Assembly (NCBI RefSeq): GCF_003609605.1
Contig: NZ_MCHY01000008.1
Span: forward strand, 558,001 to 622,000
Direction of reading: 5' to 3'
Length of the DNA: 64,000 bases
From: Ammoniphilus oxalaticus
GTDB taxonomy: Bacteria > Bacillota > Bacilli > Aneurinibacillales > RAOX-1
The notes under the pieces: generated by a model
What the model saw: the letters and a program-made list of their open reading frames with translations, nothing else
What the model was told of the DNA's origin: nothing
Database searches by the model: none
Made by a program: the position numbers and the translations under genes
In this document: in pieces, positions 8,691 to 17,976 of the stretch
Layout: each line of letters starts with the position of its first letter
Position numbering within the stretch: the stretch's first letter is position 1

Positions 8691-9914
8691 ATGAAAACTC
8701 TTGTGCAAAAATTTGGCGGTTCCTCTCTTTCTTCATTGGAAGGAAGAGAGGAAGCCATTGGTCAAATCCGTTCGGCTATTGAAGAAGGGTATGCTGTTTG
8801 TGTGGTCGTATCAGCCATGGGCAGACAAGGACAGCCTTACGCAACAGATACGTTGCTGACATGGATGAATGAGCACGGATCAGCTTTAGAAGCGAAGGAT
8901 CTAGATTTATTGCTTCACTGCGGCGAGGTGATCTCAGCGACGACTTTGGCAAGTATGCTCAACCAGAAGCAGATACCAACAACGGTGTTTACGGGAGGGC
9001 AAGCTGGGATTATAACCAATCGCGAGTTTGGCAATGCCCAAATTCAAAAAGTAGAGCCAGACCGTTTGCGGCAAGCATTGCAAGATTATAAGGTCGTCGT
9101 TGTAACTGGCTTCCAAGGTAGAACGCTGGAGTGGGAAATCACGACACTCGGGCGAGGCGGAAGCGACACGACCGCAACGGCGCTGGGTGTCGCTTTGCAA
9201 GCAGAAAGAGTAGATATTTTTACAGATGTTAGCGGAGTCATGACAGCCGATCCGCAGATTGTTGAAGAAGCCCAACAGCTTGAGATGGTAACATATACTG
9301 AAATAGCGAATATGGCTTATCAAGGCGCCAAGGTGATTCATCCTCGGGCTGTAGAGCTGGCGATGCAGGGGAATATTCCGATTCGGATTCGTTCGACGTT
9401 TACGAATGGGTTGGGCACCCTTGTCACCCATCGATCTGAATTAGAACGGGGCAAAGGAGTAGCCGAGCGTTTGATTACGGGCATTGCCCATATCTCAAAC
9501 ATTACGCAAATCAAAGTGTATGCCAAAGAGGGACAGTACGACTTACAGTTGAGCGTGTTTAAAGCGATGGCTGAACATGAAATTAGTGTAGATTTCATCA
9601 ATGTAAATCCGATTGGCGTTGCTTACACGGTTAGAGACGCGTACACTGAAAAGGCCGTCCATATTTTAAGAGAGATGGGTTATGAGCCGAAAGTGATCCC
9701 GCGCTGCGCCAAAGTTTCGTTAATTGGGGCAGGTATGGCGGGAGTGCCTGGTGTGATGGCTCAGATTACGGAAGCGCTGAATGAGAAAGATATTCAAATT
9801 TTGCAGTGCGCTGATTCTCACACAACGATATGGGTACTTGTGAAAAATGATGACACGAATCGAGCTCTTCGAGCTTTGCATCATAAATTCAATCTGCACA
9901 AGGTATCAAACTAG
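8691..9914 (+). CDS. dapG: aspartokinase I (diaminopimelate-sensitive type)
   Basis: Phosphorylates aspartate, the first step to lysine, dipicolinate and diaminopimelate. 407 residues: kinase domain with VQKFGGSS at the N-terminus and LGRGGSDTTATALG near 155-168, then two ACT regulatory domains from about 265 (TQIKVYAKEG... and KVSLIGAGMAGVPGVMA). The position before dapA matches DapG of B. subtilis, the isozyme inhibited by diaminopimelate. No lysine riboswitch was recognised in the 62 bases upstream, so feedback is probably at the protein level. Confidence 0.95.
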   Translation: MKTLVQKFGGSSLSSLEGREEAIGQIRSAIEEGYAVCVVVSAMGRQGQPYATDTLLTWMNEHGSALEAKDLDLLLHCGEVISATTLASMLNQKQIPTTVFTGGQAGIITNREFGNAQIQKVEPDRLRQALQDYKVVVVTGFQGRTLEWEITTLGRGGSDTTATALGVALQAERVDIFTDVSGVMTADPQIVEEAQQLEMVTYTEIANMAYQGAKVIHPRAVELAMQGNIPIRIRSTFTNGLGTLVTHRSELERGKGVAERLITGIAHISNITQIKVYAKEGQYDLQLSVFKAMAEHEISVDFINVNPIGVAYTVRDAYTEKAVHILREMGYEPKVIPRCAKVSLIGAGMAGVPGVMAQITEALNEKDIQILQCADSHTTIWVLVKNDDTNRALRALHHKFNLHKVSN

Positions 9915-9935
9915 AGATGAAGGAGGGGCTAATAG

Positions 9936-10802
9936 TTGGTTGATTTTGGACGATTATTAACAGCTATGGTTACACCATTTAACGATGAATTAGAAATTGA
10001 TTATGATCAAGTAGATAAACTTGTGGACCATCTAATAGAAACAGGTACGGATACGATTGTTGTCGCGGGGACAACGGGAGAGTCTCCGACGCTAAGCGGA
10101 GCGGAAAAGGTAGCGCTTTTTAAGCGAGTCGCAGAGCGCGCCGCTGGCAGGGCAAAAGTCATCGCGGGCACTGGCAGCAACAATACGAAGGCTTCCATCG
10201 AATTATCTCAACAAGCCGAGGCGGCGGGAGTAGACGGGTTGATGCTTGTCGCGCCTTACTATAATAAACCTTCGCAAGAGGGACTTTATCAGCACTTTAA
10301 AACGATTGCGAAATCGACCGCGCTGCCTGTGATGATTTACAATATTCCTGGCAGGTCGGCTATTAATATTGAGGTTGAGACGATTTTGCGTTTAGCGGAA
10401 GTTGATAATATTACCTCTGTGAAAGAAGCGAGCGGTGATTTATCCGCAGTTTCTGAACTGGTTGAGAAGTCACCCGCAGGATTTAAAGTGTATTCGGGAG
10501 ACGATAAATTGGCGTTGCCTACACTTAGCGTCGGCGGTTACGGTGTTGTGAGTGTTTCAAGCCACGTTGTTGGTAATCAATTAAAAGAAATGATCGAAGC
10601 GTATGTTGCCGGTCAAGTTGAAAAAGCGGCGACATTGCATCGTAAATATATGCCAGTCTTTGAAGGACTATTTATTACAGCGAATCCAGTTCCAGTAAAA
10701 TATGCATTAGAAAAACAGGGTGTTTCCGTTGGATCTGTGCGACTTCCACTCGTGTCCGTGACAGAAGAAGAAGCCAAATTTATCGATTCATTATTTACCT
10801 AA
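9936..10802 (+). CDS. dapA: 4-hydroxy-tetrahydrodipicolinate synthase
   Basis: Condenses pyruvate with aspartate semialdehyde, making the precursor of both dipicolinic acid and diaminopimelate. 288 residues in a TIM barrel. Visible are GTTGESPTLS near 45, the tyrosine of MIYNIPGR near 136, and the Schiff-base lysine in TSVKEASGD near 163. The start is TTG 9936, seven bases after AAGGAGGGG. It ends the asd-dapG-dapA cluster and is followed by a strong terminator. Confidence 0.96.
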   Translation: MVDFGRLLTAMVTPFNDELEIDYDQVDKLVDHLIETGTDTIVVAGTTGESPTLSGAEKVALFKRVAERAAGRAKVIAGTGSNNTKASIELSQQAEAAGVDGLMLVAPYYNKPSQEGLYQHFKTIAKSTALPVMIYNIPGRSAINIEVETILRLAEVDNITSVKEASGDLSAVSELVEKSPAGFKVYSGDDKLALPTLSVGGYGVVSVSSHVVGNQLKEMIEAYVAGQVEKAATLHRKYMPVFEGLFITANPVPVKYALEKQGVSVGSVRLPLVSVTEEEAKFIDSLFT

Positions 10803-10803
10803 G

Positions 10804-10843
10804 GAAAAACAGCAGCGCGCATCGATGACGCTGCTGTTTTTTG
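10804..10843 (+). terminator. terminator of the dap cluster
   Basis: ACAGCAGCG (10809-10817) pairs with CGCTGCTGT (10829-10837) around an 11-base loop, followed by TTTTTTG. Confidence 0.9.
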
Positions 10844-10903
10844 TGTCTTAAACATGACGAGCAGGCTGATCTGTGTTGGATTCGTCACCACTAACAAATC
10901 TGC

Positions 10904-10932
10904 TTTTCATTAAAAGTCCATTCATGTATAAT
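10904..10932 (+). promoter_or_regulatory. likely sigma-A promoter of rnjB
   Basis: TTTTCA (10904-10909), 17-base spacer, TATAAT (10927-10932), about 80 bases before the rnjB start and downstream of the dapA terminator. Confidence 0.55.
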
Positions 10933-11011
10933 TAATTCTAAGTGACTCGTTCGGTTAAGTTGGAACTACTGACAACTAAATAAGGAGTCAAGAAGGAAAG
11001 GAGGTATCAAG

Positions 11012-12676
11012 TTGTTAAAACATGACAACAAAGTTTTGTCTATATTCGCATTGGGCGGCGTTGGCGAAATAGGCAAGAACATGTACGTGGTTCAATATGA
11101 CAATGAAATTCTCGTGATTGACGCGGGACTTAAATTTCCTGATGCGGGAATGCTCGGCATTGATTTAGTGATCCCCGATATTAGTTATTTAATGGAGCAT
11201 AAGGAGAAGGTGAAAGGGGTGCTAATCACCCATGGTCACGAAGACCATATTGGCGGGCTATCCTACTTTCTTAAAAATATAAATGTTCCTGTGTATGCCA
11301 GTAAACTCACGGTCGGTTTGATAAAAGGAAAGTTACGGGAAGCGGGTATTTTAAGAAACACGACACTACATGTGGTGGACTCTCATTCAAAAGTGAGCTT
11401 TCAATATTTGAAGGCCAGTTTCTTCCGAACAACGCACAGTATTCCTGATTCCTTGGGGGTGTGCATCGATACACCTGAGGGGAAAGTTGTTTATACAGGA
11501 GACTTTAAGTTTGACCAAACGCCTGTTGATCGAAATAGTTCGGATTTTGCGGCGATGAGTCGGTTGGGAGATGAAGGTGTGCTTGCGCTACTATCCGACA
11601 GCACAAACGCGGATAAACCAGGCTTTACCGGTTCGGAGTGGGAGGTTGGACAAGCGATTGGGCGGGTGTTTAGTCATGCCACGGGCAGAATTATTTTTGC
11701 AACGTTCGCTTCTAATATTCATCGGATTCAGCAAGTGTTCGATGCGGCGGCTCGTTTTGGCAGAAAGGTAGCGATCGTTGGTAAAAGTATGAAAAACGTA
11801 ACGAAAATCGCTCATGAGCTTGGCTACCTGCAATTCGAAAATGATATTCTACTTGAACCGGAGGAAATCCAAAGGCTCCCGGTTGATCAGATCGTTATTT
11901 TAGCGACAGGAAGTCAAGGGGAACCGATGTCCGCCCTTAATCGGATGGCAAGATCGGCGCATCGGAAAGCGGATGTTATGCCAGGGGATACGGTCGTGAT
12001 TGCATCGACGCCGATCCCAGGCAACGAGCGGCATGTCGGACGGGTGATTGATCAATTGTTCCGTATCGGCGCCGACGTTATCTATGGACCAGACATCCAT
12101 GTTTCGGGGCATGGTTCACAAGAAGAGTTAAAGTTAATGTTAAATTTAATGAAACCAAAATATTTTATTCCCGTCCATGGCGAATTTAGGATGATGCGCG
12201 CCCACGCCCGCATTGCTGAACAAGTCGGAGTGTTACCAGGAAATATCTTCTTGCTTAATAATGGGGATACGGTTGAGATCGTTGATCAAGACGCGAGACA
12301 GGGCGGCGCTGTGCATGCCGGACAAGTGTTGATCGACGGTTTGGGGGTCGGTGATGTCGGCAATATTGTGTTGCGTGATCGGAAGTTGCTCTCCGAAGAT
12401 GGCATTTTAGTGATTGTTGTGACTTTATGCAGAAGAACAGGGAAGATCCTATCTGGACCTAACATCATCTCGCGAGGTTTTGTTTATGTTCGTGAATCCG
12501 AGGAATTGTTGGATGAAGCGAACCAACTTGTTTCCCAGACTTTAGCTCAGTGTCATGCTGATCAAGTGAAGGAATGGTCTTCTTTGAAATCAAATGTACG
12601 AGATGCGCTTAGTAGATTCCTCTATGATCAAACAAGACGCAGACCGATGATCCTTCCTATAATTATGGAGGCTTAA
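11012..12676 (+). CDS. rnjB: ribonuclease J (RNase J2-type position)
   Basis: 554-residue metallo-beta-lactamase/beta-CASP ribonuclease with endo- and 5'-3' exonuclease activity in mRNA decay and rRNA processing. The metal motif THGHEDHIGG lies near 72-81; later motifs include LLSDSTNAD, GSQGEP, the beta-CASP HVSGHGSQEEL and PVHGEFRM. Length matches RNase J1 and J2 (both about 555); gene order after dapA matches rnjB. The catalytic motif looks intact. The start is TTG 11012 with AAAGGAGGT a few bases upstream. Flanked by its own promoter and terminator. Confidence 0.94.
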   Translation: MLKHDNKVLSIFALGGVGEIGKNMYVVQYDNEILVIDAGLKFPDAGMLGIDLVIPDISYLMEHKEKVKGVLITHGHEDHIGGLSYFLKNINVPVYASKLTVGLIKGKLREAGILRNTTLHVVDSHSKVSFQYLKASFFRTTHSIPDSLGVCIDTPEGKVVYTGDFKFDQTPVDRNSSDFAAMSRLGDEGVLALLSDSTNADKPGFTGSEWEVGQAIGRVFSHATGRIIFATFASNIHRIQQVFDAAARFGRKVAIVGKSMKNVTKIAHELGYLQFENDILLEPEEIQRLPVDQIVILATGSQGEPMSALNRMARSAHRKADVMPGDTVVIASTPIPGNERHVGRVIDQLFRIGADVIYGPDIHVSGHGSQEELKLMLNLMKPKYFIPVHGEFRMMRAHARIAEQVGVLPGNIFLLNNGDTVEIVDQDARQGGAVHAGQVLIDGLGVGDVGNIVLRDRKLLSEDGILVIVVTLCRRTGKILSGPNIISRGFVYVRESEELLDEANQLVSQTLAQCHADQVKEWSSLKSNVRDALSRFLYDQTRRRPMILPIIMEA

Positions 12677-12711
12677 AAAATGAGAGGTGTCCAAATGGAC
12701 ACCTCTTTTTG
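12677..12711 (+). terminator. terminator of rnjB
   Basis: Perfect 10-bp stem AGAGGTGTCC / GGACACCTCT (12683-12706) with an AAAT loop and a T-run. Confidence 0.92.
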
Positions 12712-12796
12712 CTGCGTGGATTCCTATCATACATGATAAACAAAAATACGAACATACTAATCAAAGGAAAGTATTCGTTAAGTTGGAGGGAATCAG

Positions 12797-13594
12797 ATGA
12801 CTTTTGATTGGAGTCAATTTAATAAGCAATATACAGATCAGAGAAATCCATTGTTAAATCATTCCCCTAAAGCATCAGAGGAACCGCAACCGGAACTACC
12901 CGCTGCCGAGGAAGGGAAAAAGCCAGGCGTTTTGGACACGATCCAGCAACTAGGGCAAACGAGTGTGGCCCAAAGTCCGGATAGTAATATTCAATGTTTG
13001 ACGATTATCGGACAAATAGAAGGTCATTTGCAGCTTCCGCCGCAAAACAAAACGACTAAATATGAGCATTTAATTCCACAATTAGTGGCAATTGAACAAA
13101 ACCCGAAAATTGAAGGGTTGTTAATCGTGCTCAATACAGTTGGCGGTGATGTAGAAGCGGGATTAGCGATTGCAGAGATGATTTCTTCGTTATCGAAGCC
13201 AAAAGTATCACTCGTGCTTGGCGGTGGACACAGTATCGGTGTTCCGATCGCGGTTTCTACGGACTATTCGTTTATCGCTCCCTCAGCGACGATGATCGTT
13301 CATCCTGTTCGCTTAACTGGATTAGTTATTAACGTCGTTGAATCATTTGAATATTTGGAAAAGATGCAAGATCGGGTCGTTAAATTCGTCGTGGAACATT
13401 CTAAAATTCAAGAAGAAGAATTTAGGCAAATGATGCTTAAAGTAGGCGAATTGACTCGGGATGTGGGCACAAACATTGTTGGAAGCAAGGCAGTCGAAGC
13501 CGGATTGATTGATGAAGTCGGAGGCATCGCTCAAGCGATGAAGAAACTAAATGAAATGATTCAAGAAAATAAAGAAAATGGAATGCTGCAATAA
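12797..13594 (+). CDS. tepA: TepA, ClpP-like serine peptidase
   Basis: 265-residue relative of ClpP (YmfB/TepA), linked in B. subtilis to protein translocation. It has a polar N-terminal extension of about 60 residues, then the ClpP-like core: [10 protein letters not shown] near 112-121, the nucleophile serine in [10 protein letters not shown] near 146, and a candidate catalytic histidine in [10 protein letters not shown] near 168. No signal peptide is seen, so it is probably cytoplasmic. GGAGGG precedes ATG. Next to ylzJ and spoIIIE, as in Bacillus. Confidence 0.9.
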   Translation: MTFDWSQFNKQYTDQRNPLLNHSPKASEEPQPELPAAEEGKKPGVLDTIQQLGQTSVAQSPDSNIQCLTIIGQIEGHLQLPPQNKTTKYEHLIPQLVAIEQNPKIEGLLIVLNTVGGDVEAGLAIAEMISSLSKPKVSLVLGGGHSIGVPIAVSTDYSFIAPSATMIVHPVRLTGLVINVVESFEYLEKMQDRVVKFVVEHSKIQEEEFRQMMLKVGELTRDVGTNIVGSKAVEAGLIDEVGGIAQAMKKLNEMIQENKENGMLQ

Positions 13595-13623
13595 GCGGGA
13601 TTCCGTTTTAAAGGAGCGTTTGC

Positions 13624-13845
13624 ATGATTATTTATTCTGTGATGCCGATGGAAGCAATCATGAAGAACATGGATAATGTGGATTATCAATATACCGAAAC
13701 AGAAGTGGACGGTGTGCAAATGGTGGTCGAACATTATCCGCAATCAGCGGAAGCGAAGATCGTTCGTCTGTTAAGTCCAAATCCACAGGACTACCTAAAT
13801 CCGAAGTTTTCACCTGGACAAACGATCTATTTTCGACCGAACTAG
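13624..13845 (+). CDS. ylzJ: YlzJ-like protein
   Basis: 73-residue protein matching the small YlzJ family by size and place between tepA and spoIIIE. Features include the start MIIYSVMPMEAIM and a C-terminal LNPKFSPGQTIYFRPN. No catalytic motif is visible and the role is unknown. AAAGGAG lies upstream of ATG 13624. Confidence 0.8.
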   Translation: MIIYSVMPMEAIMKNMDNVDYQYTETEVDGVQMVVEHYPQSAEAKIVRLLSPNPQDYLNPKFSPGQTIYFRPN

Positions 13846-13884
13846 GGGCATCCCTAAATCTTCCTATGAAGGCAACGGGACATG

Positions 13885-13926
13885 TGGTATAATATAGTAA
13901 ATAAGAGGCAGCCTATTAGGCTGCCT
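13885..13926 (+). promoter_or_regulatory. extended -10 promoter and leader hairpin of spoIIIE
   Basis: TGGTATAAT (TATAAT at 13888-13893) forms an extended -10 box without a good -35. It is followed by the hairpin GGCAGCC / GGCTGCC (about 13908-13924), which sits near the transcript 5' end and lacks a T-run, so it looks like a leader structure rather than a terminator. Confidence 0.5.
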
Positions 13927-13956
13927 TCGGTGTTATATAGAGAGGTGAAGAAGTCA

Positions 13957-16350
13957 GTGGCATCGAAAAAGAAGAGAAGAAGAAAACAGTCGTCAGGGCA
14001 TAAATTAAAGAGTTCAATCGTCTTTGAATTGTATGGACTTGTCCTATTAGCTGTCTTTCTAATTACACTATCTCGATATGGATGGTTTGGAGAGACTTTT
14101 TCGTGGATATTCCGTTTTTTTACAGGTACATGGGATTTTACAATTCCATTAATCGGAATGTTTTACGCCCTCTATATGATGATAAAAAGACAATGGCCGG
14201 CCTTATTTGCGCCTAGATGGATTGGGCTGTTCATTATGTTTTTTTCCATATTGTTATTAGATCATCTGTTTTTATTTGATCAATTAACAGCGCAAGGAAA
14301 ATTTACAGATCAACATATCGTTCGAATTTCTTGGGATGCAATTTTACAAGAGAAGTTGCAACTTGAGAGAGGACAAGCGTCTACAACAGATATTGGCGGA
14401 GGCATGATCGGAGCCATTGGTCTCGCCGTAAGCTATTACTTATTTGCAAGAACAGGCACATTTATCATTGCTATTTTTACATTTTTAATCGGTCTGATGC
14501 TTTTGTTGCAGATTTCATACGTTAATCTATTTTCGAAGGTAAAACAAGCTTTAGTGGCGCTAAAGAATGCATTCGTCGAAAAAATGCAAGAAATTTGGCA
14601 GTTAATCATCGAAAAGAATCAAGCAAGGGAACAGACGACTGCTCCGCTGCCTGCCTCAGATACCGCGGATTATCAGGCTGTTGATCTTCAGGTTTTCGAA
14701 AAAGAAGAAGTACAGACTGTCACGCCTCCTGTTGAAGAGAGCGGGCCTGTTATTCATGATTTTGCGGAAACAGCATATCAACAAGAGGAAATGGATTTTC
14801 AGGTGGAGATAAATGATAAAACGCCTGCTCCGTCAAAGCGATTAGCGCCTGTGGACAAGAATGAGGATTTAGGCCTTCAAGATGTCGAGTTAATCAGCAA
14901 CAATGAAAATGGAGTTATAGCCGAGGAACCTGTTGAAAATTATGAATTGCCAACGCTGCAGCTATTAACGAAACCGCGTCAAACGAAACAACAAGGGAAA
15001 GAATATCGGGACATGCAATCAAACGCCCGCAAATTGGAACAGACATTAAATAGTTTCGGCGTGCAGGCCCGCGTCATGCAAATCCATCGGGGACCCACCG
15101 TGACACGCTATGAAGTGCAGCCTGCGGTTGGCGTGAAAGTGAGCAGAATTGTAAATCTGTCAGATGATATCGCCCTTGCTTTAGCGGCGAAGGATATCCG
15201 GATGGAGGCGCCAATTCCAGGGAAATCAGCGATTGGGATCGAGGTGCCAAATGGGGAAGTTTCAATTGTTACACTCCGCGAAGTATTGGAAAGTTCAAAT
15301 TATCAAGAATCGGATGGTAAACTGCATGTTGCTTTAGGACGGGATATATCGGGGGAGCCGATTGTCGCTGATTTAACTAAAATGCCTCATTTACTCGTTG
15401 CAGGGGCGACAGGCAGTGGAAAAAGCGTCTGTATCAATGGGATTATTACAAGTATTATTTTTAAAGCAGAGCCGCATCAGGTGAAGTTAATGATGATCGA
15501 CCCGAAGATGGTCGAATTGAATATGTATAATGGAATTCCACATTTACTCTCCCCTGTCGTAACCGACCCGCGTCGGGCCTCGATGGCTTTGAAGAAAGTC
15601 GTCGTGGAGATGGAGAAGCGATATGAATTATTCGCAAAAAGCGGAACGAGAAACATTGATTTGTATAATCAGATGGTTGTTCAAGCTGGAGCTGGCCATC
15701 CACTACCTCACATTGTCGTCATTATTGACGAGTTGGCTGACTTGATGATGGTTGCCCCAAGTGATGTGGAAGATGCGATTTGTCGCCTGGCCCAGATGGC
15801 TAGAGCTGCGGGAATTCATTTAATCATTGCCACCCAGCGACCATCCGTTGACGTGATCACTGGGGTAATCAAAGCAAACATTCCGTCAAGAATCGCTTTC
15901 GGGGTTTCTTCAGTAACAGATTCAAGAACGATTCTCGATATGGGTGGAGCGGAGAAACTGCTAGGCAGAGGAGACATGCTTTATCTTCCTGTTGGCGCGT
16001 CAAAGCCAGTGCGGGTTCAAGGCGCCTTTGTGTCTGACCAAGAAGTGGAGGCGGTTGTTGATTTTGTGAAAGAACAGCAAACGGCCCGCTACCACGAAGA
16101 GATGATCCCGACGGAACCATCAATGCAAAAAGAGACGATTCCTCAAGACGACTTATATGAAGATGCAGTGAAACTTGTGATTGATGCTCAAACAGCATCG
16201 GCCTCATTTTTGCAAAGACGCTTTCGAATTGGTTATACGCGAGCCGCGCGTTTGATCGATATGATGGAGGAAAATCAGATCGTCGGTCCATTTGAAGGCA
16301 GTAAACCGCGGGAAGTTTTAATACAAAACACAGAAACAAATATTTCTTAA
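13957..16350 (+). CDS. spoIIIE: DNA translocase SpoIIIE/FtsK
   Basis: Membrane-anchored ATPase that pumps the chromosome into the forespore at asymmetric division and clears DNA from septa. 797 residues (787 in B. subtilis). A basic start (KKKRRRKQ) is followed by five hydrophobic segments within about 18-190 and an acidic linker. The motor domain has Walker A GATGSGKS near 484-491 and Walker [13 protein letters not shown] near 588, then [12 protein letters not shown]. The C-terminal gamma winged helix (about 730-790, with [19 protein letters not shown]) reads SRS/KOPS-type sequences. GTG 13957 follows AGAGGTGAAG; the longer frame from 13882 runs through the promoter and hairpin, so it is rejected. 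Confidence 0.95.
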   Translation: MASKKKRRRKQSSGHKLKSSIVFELYGLVLLAVFLITLSRYGWFGETFSWIFRFFTGTWDFTIPLIGMFYALYMMIKRQWPALFAPRWIGLFIMFFSILLLDHLFLFDQLTAQGKFTDQHIVRISWDAILQEKLQLERGQASTTDIGGGMIGAIGLAVSYYLFARTGTFIIAIFTFLIGLMLLLQISYVNLFSKVKQALVALKNAFVEKMQEIWQLIIEKNQAREQTTAPLPASDTADYQAVDLQVFEKEEVQTVTPPVEESGPVIHDFAETAYQQEEMDFQVEINDKTPAPSKRLAPVDKNEDLGLQDVELISNNENGVIAEEPVENYELPTLQLLTKPRQTKQQGKEYRDMQSNARKLEQTLNSFGVQARVMQIHRGPTVTRYEVQPAVGVKVSRIVNLSDDIALALAAKDIRMEAPIPGKSAIGIEVPNGEVSIVTLREVLESSNYQESDGKLHVALGRDISGEPIVADLTKMPHLLVAGATGSGKSVCINGIITSIIFKAEPHQVKLMMIDPKMVELNMYNGIPHLLSPVVTDPRRASMALKKVVVEMEKRYELFAKSGTRNIDLYNQMVVQAGAGHPLPHIVVIIDELADLMMVAPSDVEDAICRLAQMARAAGIHLIIATQRPSVDVITGVIKANIPSRIAFGVSSVTDSRTILDMGGAEKLLGRGDMLYLPVGASKPVRVQGAFVSDQEVEAVVDFVKEQQTARYHEEMIPTEPSMQKETIPQDDLYEDAVKLVIDAQTASASFLQRRFRIGYTRAARLIDMMEENQIVGPFEGSKPREVLIQNTETNIS

Positions 16351-16413
16351 CGGATAGAAAAGAATCCTATGTCAGAAACTAACTGTGTACAAACATGGAA
16401 AGGATGATTTAGG

Positions 16414-16581
16414 ATGTGGACATGTCCTTATTGTGGAAATAGCGGCGGGGTCGGATTTGTTGATCCTAACCTGAAAGGAATGTTATGCATGCACCCGAAT
16501 TGCGGCAGGTTCGATGAAATGACAGAGGGTAGGATCGAACTGTTGATGCGGTCGGATTTATATGAACAAAGTCTTGTCTAA
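16414..16581 (+). CDS. small zinc-ribbon protein, 55 residues, unknown role
   Basis: Short gene between spoIIIE and ymfF. The product starts MWTCPYCGNSGG and later has MLCMHPNCGRFDE, giving a CxxC pair and a second C(x4)C pair suited to bind one zinc ion, followed by a helix-like acidic tail ending YEQSLV. AAAGGA lies about ten bases before ATG 16414, and the stop codon falls inside a strong terminator stem, which supports a real end of a transcription unit. I do not recognise a named family. Confidence 0.7.
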   Translation: MWTCPYCGNSGGVGFVDPNLKGMLCMHPNCGRFDEMTEGRIELLMRSDLYEQSLV

Positions 16582-16601
16582 ATGAAGACAAGACTTTTTT
16601 T
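16570..16601 (+). terminator. terminator after spoIIIE and the zinc-ribbon gene
   Basis: AGTCTTGTCT (16570-16579) pairs perfectly with AGACAAGACT (16586-16595) and is followed by T residues; the stop codon of the small gene overlaps the left arm. Confidence 0.9.
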
Positions 16602-16645
16602 GGCGTAATCGCTATAAAATAGGTTAAACTATGCAAGGATCAGCG

Positions 16646-16651
16646 TATAAT
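16646..16651 (+). promoter_or_regulatory. possible -10 box of ymfF-ymfH
   Basis: TATAAT about 40 bases before the ymfF start and after the terminator; the -35 region (GTTAAA, 16623-16628) is weak. Confidence 0.35.
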
Positions 16652-16692
16652 GGAAATAATATACCTTTACTTTAAGAAGGAGTGGAAACTCA

Positions 16693-17976
16693 TTGAGTGA
16701 ACCCGTGTTTCAAACCGTGACGGTAAATCAAATGAACGTCCATATTTTACCGACTGATAAATTTAAAACAACGACAATGGTCGTACATATTGAACAGGAT
16801 TTAAAGGAAGAAACAGTAACTCAGACAGCGCTGCTGCCGTTCGTGTTAAAGCGGGGTTGCGTTAAGTATCCAACGGCGCAGCAACTTCGTCAATACATGG
16901 ATGAATTATTTGGGGCGGTTTTTCATGCGGATATTGTAAAGAAGGGCGAGAAGCAGATCATCCAAATCCAACTGGAAATTGCTAACGAAAAGTACTTGTC
17001 TGATACAAGTCCATTGTTACAAAAAGGAATTGAGTTTTTAGGAGAAGTGATTTCACGTCCGCTTGTTGAAAATGGTGGATTTAATAAGAAAATCGTTGAA
17101 ACTGAAAGCGGGCTTCTAAAGAAGCGGATTTTAAGTTTAATCGACGATAAAATTCGTTACGCAAATCAGCGCGTTGTGGAGGAAATGTGCAAAGAAGAAC
17201 CGTATCGCCTATTGTCCTATGGGAAAACGGAAGAATTGGAACAAGTTGATCCAACTGCTCTTTATCAGTATTACCTTAAGCTGCTAGCGGAGAACCCGAT
17301 CGACATTTATGTTGTGGGGGATGTCCAACCGACGGATGTTCAACAAGGGGTCGAGCGTTCGTTTCAGATCGAGCGTACGAACACGCGTCAGCTATCGTTT
17401 AATCCCGTTCAAAAAGAACGTGTTGAGGAGCAAGTTGTGATCGAAGAACTTGAGATTGGTCAAGGAAAATTGAATATCGGCTGCCGTACGCATACAACAC
17501 TACAAGATGAGGATTATGAAACGCTGTTGATTTATAACGGCATCCTTGGCGGTTTTCCGCATTCAAAATTGTTCGTGAATGTGCGGGAAAAGGCGAGTTT
17601 GGCTTACTATGCGGTTTCTCGGTTAGAGAGCCATAAAGGGATGCTCATTATGATGTCCGGTATTGAAATTGATCGCTATGAGCAAGCTGTTGAGATTATG
17701 AAGGAACAATTGAAGATGATGCAGGACGGTGAGATTAGCGACACAGAAATGCAACAGACGAAAGCCAGTCTGATCAATCAGTTATTAGAAACGAAAGATA
17801 ATGCGCGAACGATGATTGATTTTGCCTACAATGGTCAGTTAAGCGATACGAAAAAGACGCTGAAACAGTTTATAGATAAAATTAATCAAGTTACCGTAGA
17901 CGCTGTCGTTGCGATCGCCAAAAAAATTGAAATCGATACAATCTACTTTTTGCGGGATAAGGAGGGGGAAGAATGA
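16693..17976 (+). CDS. ymfF: M16-family protein without the zinc motif (YmfF-like)
   Basis: 427 residues with the M16 architecture but no HxxEH motif: the equivalent stretch reads TALLPFVLKRGC. The second repeat (GILGGFPHSKLFVNVREKASLAYY) is clear. In this superfamily an inactive subunit often pairs with an active one, and the next gene, ymfH, has the motif, so the two likely form a heterodimeric peptidase. The start is TTG 16693 behind AAGGAG. The last four bases overlap ymfH (ATGA), indicating coupled translation and similar stoichiometry. Confidence 0.88.
   Translation: MSEPVFQTVTVNQMNVHILPTDKFKTTTMVVHIEQDLKEETVTQTALLPFVLKRGCVKYPTAQQLRQYMDELFGAVFHADIVKKGEKQIIQIQLEIANEKYLSDTSPLLQKGIEFLGEVISRPLVENGGFNKKIVETESGLLKKRILSLIDDKIRYANQRVVEEMCKEEPYRLLSYGKTEELEQVDPTALYQYYLKLLAENPIDIYVVGDVQPTDVQQGVERSFQIERTNTRQLSFNPVQKERVEEQVVIEELEIGQGKLNIGCRTHTTLQDEDYETLLIYNGILGGFPHSKLFVNVREKASLAYYAVSRLESHKGMLIMMSGIEIDRYEQAVEIMKEQLKMMQDGEISDTEMQQTKASLINQLLETKDNARTMIDFAYNGQLSDTKKTLKQFIDKINQVTVDAVVAIAKKIEIDTIYFLRDKEGEE

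Noticed and set aside
8934-9431. Minus-strand open frame of 165 codons inside dapG
   Set aside because: Antisense to a conserved enzyme, no recognisable motif.
15869-16339. Minus-strand open frame of 156 codons inside spoIIIE
   Set aside because: Antisense to the motor and gamma domains; no independent support.
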